Shown here one piece after another: positions 56,522 through 64,000 of a stretch of 64,000 bases of DNA (the first letter of the stretch is position 1; every line of letters starts with the position of its first letter). The DNA is from Favolaschia claudopus (lineage: Eukaryota > Basidiomycota > Agaricomycetes > Agaricales > Mycenaceae), in NCBI GenBank assembly GCA_037176885.1, contig JAWWNJ010000001.1:1178001-1242000 (forward strand), given 5' to 3'. The notes beneath the pieces were generated by a model. It made no database searches. It had not been told where the DNA came from and worked only from the letters and a program-made list of their open reading frames with translations. A program made the position numbers and the translations under genes.

Positions 56522-59500
56522 ATGGTGTACGTTTGGGTCCCATTTATCGCTTTCTGAGCTCATGTATCGTTAACTGCAGCAACTTCACCGTCGATGAGAT
56601 CCGTGGGCTCATGGACAAGCCCACTAACATCAGGAACATGAGTGTTATCGCTCACGGTGGGTCGATTGCTTCATCTGCTCTTTTTTGAGCTCAATCGAAG
56701 TGCTGTACAGTCGACCACGGCAAATCCACCCTCACCGACTCCCTCGTCTCCAAGGCCGGTATCATTGCTCACGCAAATGCCGGTAACACTCGGTACATGG
56801 ACACAAGGCAGGATGAGAAGGATCGCGGTATCACCATCAAGTCCACTGCTATTTCAATGTATATAGATTTTTTGACATTCTGCGATTTTTTTAATGTTGA
56901 AACGTATTCATCAGGTACTTCAAGCTTCCTGAGGAGGACCTCGACGCTGTCACCACAAGGCAAAAAACCAACGGCAACGAGTTCTTGATCAATCTTATCG
57001 ATGTTCGTTTTTTTTTTTCGTGTTTATCATCGGAATCGGCGTTGAACTCGTTGATTACCCCAGAGCCCCGGACACGTTGACTTCTCTTCGGAAGTAACAG
57101 CTGCTCTCCGTGTCACCGATGGTGCCCTCGTCGTCGTCGACACTATCGATGGTGTCTGTGTCCAGACCGAGACTGTCCTCCGTCAGGCACTCGGTGAACG
57201 TATCAAGCCCGTCGTTATCATCAACAAGGTCGATCGTGCCCTGCTCGAACTCCAAGTCTCCAAGGAGGACCTCTACCAGACTTTCTCGCGTACCGTCGAG
57301 AGCGTCAACGTTATCATCTCGACGTACCACGATGCCGCCCTCGGTGATGTCCAGGTTTTCCCCGAAAAGGGTACCGTCGCATTCGGGTCTGGTCTTCACG
57401 GCTGGGCTTTCACTCTCCGCCAGTTCGCAGCCCGCTATGCCAAGAAATTCGGTGTCGACAAGGACAAGATGATGAAGCGTCTGTGGGGTGACAACTTCTT
57501 CAACCCCACGACGAAGAAGTGGTCGACGAAGGGCACTGATGCAGACGGCAAAACTCTTGAGCGGTGCTTCAACATGTTCGTCCTCGACCCCATCTTCAAG
57601 GTCTTCCAGGCTGTCATGGACTTCAAGAAGGAAGAGATCGGGCCCATGCTCGAGAAACTCGACGTCAAGCTCGACCAGGGCGAGCGTGAGCTCGAGGGCA
57701 AGAAGCTGTTGAAGGCAATCATGCAGAAGTTCCTGCCCGCCGGAGACTCCCTCCTTGACATGATTGTCATTCACCTTCCTTCCGCTGCTGCTGCTCAACG
57801 GTACCGTGTCGAGACCCTCTACGAAGGTCCCATGGACGACGAGTCCGCCATCGGTATCCGTGATTGCGACCCCAAGGGCCCTCTTGTGCTCTACGTTTCC
57901 AAGATGGTGCCGACCTCCGATAAGGGTCGTTTCTACGCTTTCGGTCGTATTTTCTCTGGAACCGTCCGCGCTGGCCCCAAGGTCCGTATTCAGGGCCCCA
58001 ACTACATCCCTGGAAAGAAGGACGACTTGTTCGTCAAGTCGATCCAGCGCACTGTCCTCATGATGGGCCGTTACATCGAGCCTCTTGAGGATTGCCCTGC
58101 TGGTAACATCGTCGGTCTCGTCGGTATTGACCAGTTCTTGTTGAAGAGCGGTACGCTCACGACGTCGGAGACGGCACACAACATGCGTGTCATGAGGTTC
58201 TCTGTCTCTCCCGTCGTGCGTGTCGCTGTCGAGGTCAAGAACGCTGCCGATCTGCCCAAACTCGTCGAAGGTCTCAAGCGTCTGTCAAAGTCCGACCCTT
58301 GCGTCCAGACGTGGATTGAAGAGACCGGAGAGCACATTGTCGCTGGTGCTGGAGAGCTGCATCTTGAGATTTGTCTCAAGGTAAGTTTAGTCTAGTTGAC
58401 AAAGACCTCATGCTAATGGACAATCTATAGGATCTCGAGGAAGACCACGCTGGTGTCCCCTTGAAGAAGTCCGACCCCGTCGTCCCCTACCGTGAAACCG
58501 TCAGCGCCGAGTCCTCAATAGTCGCTCTCTCCAAGTCGCAGAACAAGCACAACCGGCTGTACGTCAAGGCGATGCCCCTTGGTGAGGAGCTCACCAAGGC
58601 CATCGAGGACGGCAAAGTCGACCCCCGCGAGGATTTCAAGATCCGTGCGCGTGTCATGGCGGACGAGTTCGGCTGGGACGTCACCGACGCTCGCAAGATC
58701 TGGGCGTTTGCTCCTGAGGGTAACGGCGCGAATGTTATGGTCGATGTTACCAAGGGAGTGCAGTACTTGGCTGAGATTAAGGATTCTTGCATTGCCGGTA
58801 TGGAGTGGGCGACGAAGGAGGGTGTTTGTGCGGAGGAGAATATGCGTGGTGTGCGGTTTAACTTGATGGATGTGACGGTGAGCTGCTTCGCGTGTGGATT
58901 AAGTTTGGGTTTGTGGAGACTGATGAACTGTATTAGTTGCACGCCGATGCTATTCATCGTGGAGGAGGACAGCTCATCCCCACCACCCGTCGTGTCCTCT
59001 ACGCAGCGTGCTTGCTCGCCAGGCCTACTCTGCAAGAGCCCGTCTACCTCGGTATGTCTCATCTCCCAAGTTCCTTTCGTGCCTGTTCCTGACAAACAAT
59101 TCAGTCGAAATCCAGTGCCCTGAGACCGCCATTGGGGGTGTCTACAGCTGCTTGAACACACGGCGTGGACAGGTCTTCAGCGAGGAGCAGAGGATTGGAA
59201 CGCCGATGTTCACGATCAAGGCGTACCTCCCTGTCGCTGAGTCGTTCGGTTTCAACGGTACACTGCGGCAGGCGACGTCTGGACAGGCGTTCCCGCAGAG
59301 CGTGTTCGACCACTGGGAGACCATGCAAGGATGTGCGTTGTCCCCATATATTTTTGTCTTGTCAGTTGGACTGACGTTGCGGTGATTTTTAGCTCCCCTC
59401 GACAAAGCTAGCAAGCTCGAGGAGTTGGTCACTACCATCCGGAAACGCAAGGGTCTCAACGTATGTCCCTCTTTCCTCTTTCTCTCTACATATCTTCGCG

Positions 59501-59575
59501 GCATGATATCTGACGCCCTCTTTACTTCTACAGCCTGTCATCCCTGCCCTGGACAACTACTACGACAAGCTATAA
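56522..59575 (+). CDS. EFT1: Translation elongation factor 2 (eEF2)
   Basis: GTPase driving ribosomal translocation. Exon 1 is only ATGGT, with the codon completed after the first intron ([20 protein letters not shown]). The G domain follows: [20 protein letters not shown] (P-loop), [20 protein letters not shown] (switch I), [17 protein letters not shown] (G3), [10 protein letters not shown] (G4 NKVD). Domain II-III segments: [33 protein letters not shown]. Domain IV holds [19 protein letters not shown], with the histidine that is modified to diphthamide in eEF2. The end is [14 protein letters not shown]. There are at least eight introns, concentrated at both ends, while a 1.3-kb exon spans the middle. 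The codon use is strongly biased to C-ending codons, as expected for high expression. Confidence 0.97.
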
Positions 59576-59937
59576 ATTGACGAACTCCGCGACGACGAAT
59601 CACAACACTGTTTCTTTTCTCTGTAGAGTGTAGAGTTGTAGATGCTATGACTGATGTAGATGAGGATTTCATTTCAGTACATGTTTGCTCTCTTTTTGTA
59701 CGGCTGAAATCTGCAATAGAGCATCCTTTTTGTATACGATGTTTGTAGAGTGCGATCATGATGCTCCAGGCGCAGAGACTCTGGGAGAGTATAACCTGAG
59801 CTGCACTGCACCGATCTGCAGCGATCAAGCTTTCTTTGCCGCGGCGTACCACGTCGGAGGTGCTGTAATCCGGAATGATGTGGAATCCCCCAACTCTTGC
59901 TCTGACCGTAGGCGCCGCCGACACCGGATTTCGACCC
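59576..59937. other. EF2 3' flank and upstream region of the next F-box gene
   Basis: T-rich stretch after the EF2 stop, then a region with no gene. Confidence 0.45.
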
Positions 59938-61489
59938 ATGAAAGTCAAACGCGTTGTAGAGTGAGTATTGTGCTCGTCCTCACCTACGACCAACCGTTCA
60001 ATGTACTACTCCAAGAACGACCTCACGTTTCCTGAGAGATCTATGGACCCATCGACGCCCACGACAGTCGATCCAAGATGGAATTGTTTCACCGGAGCAG
60101 CTTAAATTCTCCCTGAATATCAACTCACTTCCCCCCGAAATTCTGGTCGGAGAAATCTTTCCCTTGGTTATCGACGACGTCGACGCGAAACTATGGCTCA
60201 AGAGCATTCTAGTCCTTGAGTGCGTCTGCCCGAATTGGAGGCGTCTCGTTCAATCTGCCCCGCTACTCTGGACTGGGTGTATCTCCGTCAATACTCTACA
60301 GTTTCAGGCCAAACGTCATAGTAATCGCTTGGTCAAGAAGTATCTTGCTCATATAGAGCGTGCCCTCTCCCGATCTTCTCCCTTGGCTGTCCCGGTTTCG
60401 CTCGACTGGAAAGAATTCCGGAATCTCAAAGACTTCACCCGTGCGGTGGATCTCATTTTCCATGTTTCATCCAGGTGGAAGTCTTTGCGTATTAGCACTG
60501 GGAGCAATTACGAAGCGGCACCCTGCGCACTACACGCTCTGCGGAGCATCCCGCCCGATTCGCTCCAGTCTCTCACCGCACTAACCTTGACGATCCCTCC
60601 CAATATCACCCCAGCCATCTACCCCCACAGCCCCCTCGCCTTCCAAACCGCCCCGAATCTGCGTAACGTACGTCTCTTCGTCTGGTGGGCGGAGAACATT
60701 GACGTCATACCGATGCCCTGGGCCCAGCTAACCCACTTATCGCTCACTTCCTGCGTCCCCCGCGCATGTATCGAAACCCTCGTCCAATGCCCCAACGTCG
60801 TCTCGGCCTTCCTAGGGTGTCCGTACCCGCAACTCGACACCCTCGCCGTGCTGGGCGGCACCTCCTCCCTCGAGCATCTAGAAACACTACGGATATCCGC
60901 GTCCCCGGCGTTCATAGAGGGTTTGGGGGACCTTACATTTCCCGCGCTCGGGACGCTCGAGCTGTTTTACCCAGACGATGATGGGATGGTGTGGTCCTCG
61001 CCTGACAAATTCCAGCGGTTCCCGCTTGTCAGTGCACCGAATTTACAACACCTGAAACTCGATCTGCATGGGGAGACGCTATCCTCGCTTGACCTGTGTG
61101 CACTTCTGCGTTGTACGCCGACGATCAGCCATCTCGACCTCACGGGCTGCATCTCCTTCGATAATGATCTGTTGAGCGCCCTTCGCGCAGACACAGAAAG
61201 GGACACCGGCGCCTGGGGAAGCAGCATATTGATACCGCGGCTCGAGGTGCTGTCGGTGGATTGCGAGACGGAGGTTGGGGTAGATTTTGACGAAGCGAAG
61301 ATGAGGCAGATGGTGATTTCCCGACATCAGCCGGATCCGGGGCGTGGGCTGTCGTGGTTCAAAGCCCTGTTTTATAAGGGTGTTGGACGAACGTTTGGGG
61401 AGAATTTGGGGATACCTGACAGTATCAATTCTGTTCATGTTCGATCGTTCGATGTGGGGGAGCATGGCTCCCTTCTGTTGTTCTTGTAA
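59938..61489 (+). CDS. F-box protein with leucine-rich tail
   Basis: Exon 1 (59938-~59960) MKVKRVVE joins after a ~55-bp intron (GTGAGT..CCAAG) to TTSRFLRDLWTHRRPRQSIQ. The F-box follows: NINSLPPEILVGEIFPLVID, LECVCPNWRRLVQSAPLLWT. The 3' exon is long, with LRSIPPDSLQSLTALTLTIP, PNLRNVRLFVWWAENIDV, LTHLSLTSCVPRACIETLVQ, TSSLEHLETLRISASP, PNLQHLKLDLHGETLSSLDL and TISHLDLTGCISFDNDLLSA, degenerate LRRs typical of this fungal family. Ends VGEHGSLLLFL. Target unknown. Confidence 0.82.
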
Positions 61490-61674
61490 TTGTTCACGGA
61501 CGGCGGCCTGGCACTTGGAACGAGTTTTGCCAAAAATGTTACGAGTGGAGGGGAACACTTCGAATTGCCGACGGAACCAACTTATGGCAATTCGACGGAA
61601 CCGGTTTATACTACATGTTGAGGGTGTTAATTAATACATTATCATTCCTACTTCCCCATCGACCTCCTCCGCGC

Positions 61675-62820
61675 TCATTTGCGATTGTTCATGGAAAGGA
61701 TCTGAACCAGGCGGATGCTGGATAGGAGGATAAGTGGAAGGAAGGCGGAATGGAAAAGTGGCGCTTACAAAATATTGATCATATCGAGCTGCAGACCAAT
61801 TGCCTCGTTCATGGGATCGCGTTTCATCAGTCCTTGCTCAGCCATGCGTGCGTGCGCGAGAATCTTTTGGGTGCTAGACGTAGTGTGAGCGGAAGGAAAC
61901 GACTGGAAAAGGGGACAACACATACTCATATAAAACGAACCCAGAGAACACCGCCAGTCCACCGTACAAATATAAAGACTCGGTTATGGCCAAGGTACGG
62001 ACGGCGGTAGCGGGAAGAGCGAGGGGTGCAATAGCACTAAGAGCAACAACCGAAACGCCAGCCAGCAGAGGACCGCCGAGCATAAGGTACTTGTCGTTGG
62101 TAGCAGTGGCCCCGATGTAGGACAGCGCGCCGACGGCACCTATCGTGTATAGACCGGCGCGAGCCAGAATAGCGGGGTTCAGGAAAAATAATGGAGAGAG
62201 TGTGGCGGCTTGGAAAGCGTTGAAAGTCTGAAATATTATAATGAGTTGAGTGTACGAAAAAAATATGGAAGAGCACGCACGAGCCAGAACAAATGTTTCT
62301 GGACAGTCTTCTCTGGCGGGGTGTACAACACACCCATTATGGAGCCAATGCCGCCCGCCAGACTAGCACCAAAGACAACCCACGGATTTGCGGCCATGAT
62401 GCGATACGCGACACCGGATGTGAAGAGGGCACGGGCCGCAGCAGCTGTAAGGGCAAGCCCCACACCGGTGTATGCGAAACTCGAGTTGAGCAACGACCGT
62501 TCAGCCGCCGACAAACTTTCCCGAGTCTCGCGATTCAATGCGGAGTCGAGTACCACCACGGTGGCTGCTACACCACCGGCAATGAGAGCGATGCGTTGCC
62601 ATGAAATTGGTTTCGCTGTCTCGACAATTGTTGAGTAGTGGGGGAGCTTGAATTTGGAGGCGAGAGATTGGATTGAATTGGGAGAGACACGCTGCTTTTC
62701 AAGGGTTTGGAGGACGTTGGGTCGGAAATTGAAGGAGAAGTGGCGAATGTTAGAGCGAGCTGCTCGACCCACTGCTGGGCCTGCTACTGGCCGCAGCGAC
62801 GACAGACCCAGGCGCAACAT
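61675..62820 (-). CDS. Bax-inhibitor-1 family mitochondrial protein (GHITM/TMBIM5-like)
   Basis: Inner mitochondrial membrane multispan protein; the animal homologue (TMBIM5/MICS1) affects cristae and Ca2+/H+ exchange. The start at 62820 (MLRLGLSSLRPVAGPAVGRA, ARSNIRHFSF) is Arg-rich and acid-free, a good presequence. Seven hydrophobic segments follow, e.g. IALIAGGVAATVVVLDSA, SSFAYTGVGLALTAAAARAL, VVFGASLAGGIGSIMGVLYT, AATLSPLFFLNPAILARAGL, YTIGAVGALSYIGATATND, PLLAGVSVVALSAIAPLALP and LYLYGGLAVFSGFVLYDTQK. The BI-1 C-terminal signature DTQKILAHARMAEQG, DPMNEAIGLQLDMIN, with the last exon FIRLVQILSMNNRK, is complete. The final intron (GTAAGC..CCAG, about 61772-61722) is needed to reach the stop at 61675. 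Confidence 0.87.
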
Positions 62821-63275
62821 ATGGCAGACAGAGGCAAAAGTGAGAAATTCAGAAGCCAATCGCTCAAGCCGGCTTATATCACTCTTTGCCGAGATACACG
62901 TCATTATTGCTGACATCGCGTTTCTGGCGCCTTCTCGCAGAGTTGAGAGCTTGACGCGTACGTAGTTCAGTGCGTGGTAGTTTGCAATTCAACCACACAA
63001 GTGCCCAGATGATAAATCTATCTCAAGTGACACAAACGAAGGCTCCAGGCTGGCCACTGGGGACGCCAAGTTTTGGACTCAGAGCGCAGGCCGCATGAGT
63101 ATAAGTGACCAGAGCGTGAAAATGGACATTACATTAAGGATAACGAGAGGGGACAGGTAAGGGACCGCGAATTTCAGTTCGGAGTGCATGCAACAGGATA
63201 TAGATACATGGAGGACCTGAGAGAGAGAGACGACCGCTGAGGAACACAACGCAAGAAGAAACTGAAGGGCATACC
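62821..63275. other. Intergenic, no gene recognised
   Basis: Upstream region of the GHITM-like gene and 3' flank of the inverted two-repeat gene copy. A GA-rich tract (GAGAGAGAGACGACCG) near 63220. No SDR relic is present here, unlike the 3' side of the other copy. Confidence 0.45.
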
Positions 63276-64000
63276 TCAAGTGATGGTCCTGGCTTGGTGC
63301 CACCGGGGTTTCTGCTTTATTCCCATCTCGTTTGCAAATTCTTCGAGCTTGGAAGGAACGGGGATTTGCCGAATGGAAATGGCACCTCGACGAGCGGACG
63401 AAAAGTAGGCAATGAAATCGTGGTAGGGTTGAGAGTGAATATGCACTTTCATTCCCACCTTCCGCGCAGTACGATGGACCGCTATGCGTGTATACGATTG
63501 ACGGCGATACTCTTTGTCGGAATATACTTCAGCATACCCTAGATTGCTGTACTTGGTGGCGAGGGCTTCCATTTCTTCGACAGTCATCAGGTAACCGTAT
63601 AAAACATAGCCATGCCCAAGAAGTTCAGGAGGAATCGCAGGAGTCGGCTCCGTCTCATGGGAACGTCTGGTTCGGACGTGAGATCGGATACAAGTAGCAA
63701 GCCTGTCAATATATTACATACTTAGGAGGCTGGGCGGGCAGGGTGGAGTGTCCTCCTGCTGAGCGTGCGTCTAAGACAGCCTGCCACGAAGGCGGGAATC
63801 CGGGTGCGGACCAGTCAACGAGGTCCATTGGGAACTCCGAGTCAGCCTAGTTGCGGAACGTGCGAAGGGGGTTCGGGTTCTCTGAAAGTCCTAAAAGCCT
63901 TCCCAGAATACTTCGTAAGCCACAATGAAATCGCACAGAAAGTGATGTTCAGAGATACCTGTGAGGGAACCCATGTCTCGTGCCACCCAGCTTTCTGATT
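63276..64000 (-). CDS. Second copy of the two-repeat protein, 3' part, inverted, runs off window
   Basis: Matches 22402-23121 at high identity on the opposite strand. Exon ends: 64000-63959 (QKAGWHETWVPSQ), intron 63958-63847 (GTATCT..CTAG), exon from 63846 (ADSEFPMDLVDWSAPGFPP), second intron, then the last exon RSHETEPTPAIPPELLGHGY, MTVEEMEALATKYSNLGYAE, VYSDKEYRRQSYTRIAVHRT, FIAYFSSARRGAISIRQIPV, KLEEFANEMGIKQKPRWH and TGA. The frame is intact throughout and the splice sites equal those of the first copy, so both copies may be functional. Similarity ends a few bases after the stop codon. Confidence 0.78.

Noticed and set aside
57055..58179. 374-residue open frame on the minus strand
   Set aside because: Exact antisense of the EF2 coding exon; it arises from biased codon use and has no domain of its own.

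Overview
The window looks like a chromosomal segment of an agaricomycete (mushroom-forming basidiomycete). Nearly every gene is cut by many short introns of about 50-70 bp with GT..AG ends. Several families are typical of such genomes: F-box proteins with degenerate leucine-rich tails, a MYND protein, a kinase-like protein with a basidiomycete-style H-x-D-L loop, and fungal phi-like GSTs. Conserved orthologues (SHO1, MCD4/PIG-N, WBP11, RNF10/Mag2, elongation factor 2, a GHITM/TMBIM5-like protein) anchor the assignment. All gene models below were spliced by eye.

Layout. 1-1.5 kb: partial class V aminotransferase and the C-terminal part of a GNAT. 2.3-24.4 kb: a rearranged region holding five short-chain dehydrogenase/reductase (SDR) loci and three SDR tail relics, in both orientations. 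It also carries an APH-family kinase-like gene, SHO1, a SNF2/PHD remodeller, a MYND protein and an unrecognised two-repeat protein. Two of the SDR loci are pseudogenes. One is split in exon 1 by a 625-bp TIR element, and a second, 1.2-kb TIR element sits between SDR3 and SDR4. 25-34.9 kb: RNF10/Mag2-like RING E3, MCD4 GPI-ethanolamine-phosphate transferase, WBP11-like splicing factor and an F-box protein. 35.9-39 kb: kinase-like protein and two F-box proteins. 39.1-44 kb: a head-to-tail array of four GST genes, one destroyed by a TA-flanked MITE and an A-tailed insertion. 44-62.8 kb: FAD monooxygenase, secreted acid-sphingomyelinase-like phosphodiesterase, F-box/ankyrin protein, F-box protein with beta-propeller-like blades, EF2, another F-box protein and a mitochondrial Bax-inhibitor-family protein. 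The last 725 bases are an inverted second copy of the two-repeat gene at 21.9-23.1 kb.

How the genes fit together. The core genes (EF2, MCD4, WBP11, SHO1, SNF2, RNF10) are unrelated housekeeping genes. Between them lie expanded, duplicating families with redox or detoxification roles (SDR, GST, FAD monooxygenase, GNAT, APH-like) and F-box genes. I see no biosynthetic core enzyme (PKS, NRPS, terpene synthase), so this is better read as a duplication-prone accessory neighbourhood than a metabolite cluster. The strongest novel signals are the SDR inverted duplication with filled and empty insertion sites, a promoter-like module repeated three times near SDR genes, and the unrecognised two-repeat family present in inverted copies 40 kb apart.
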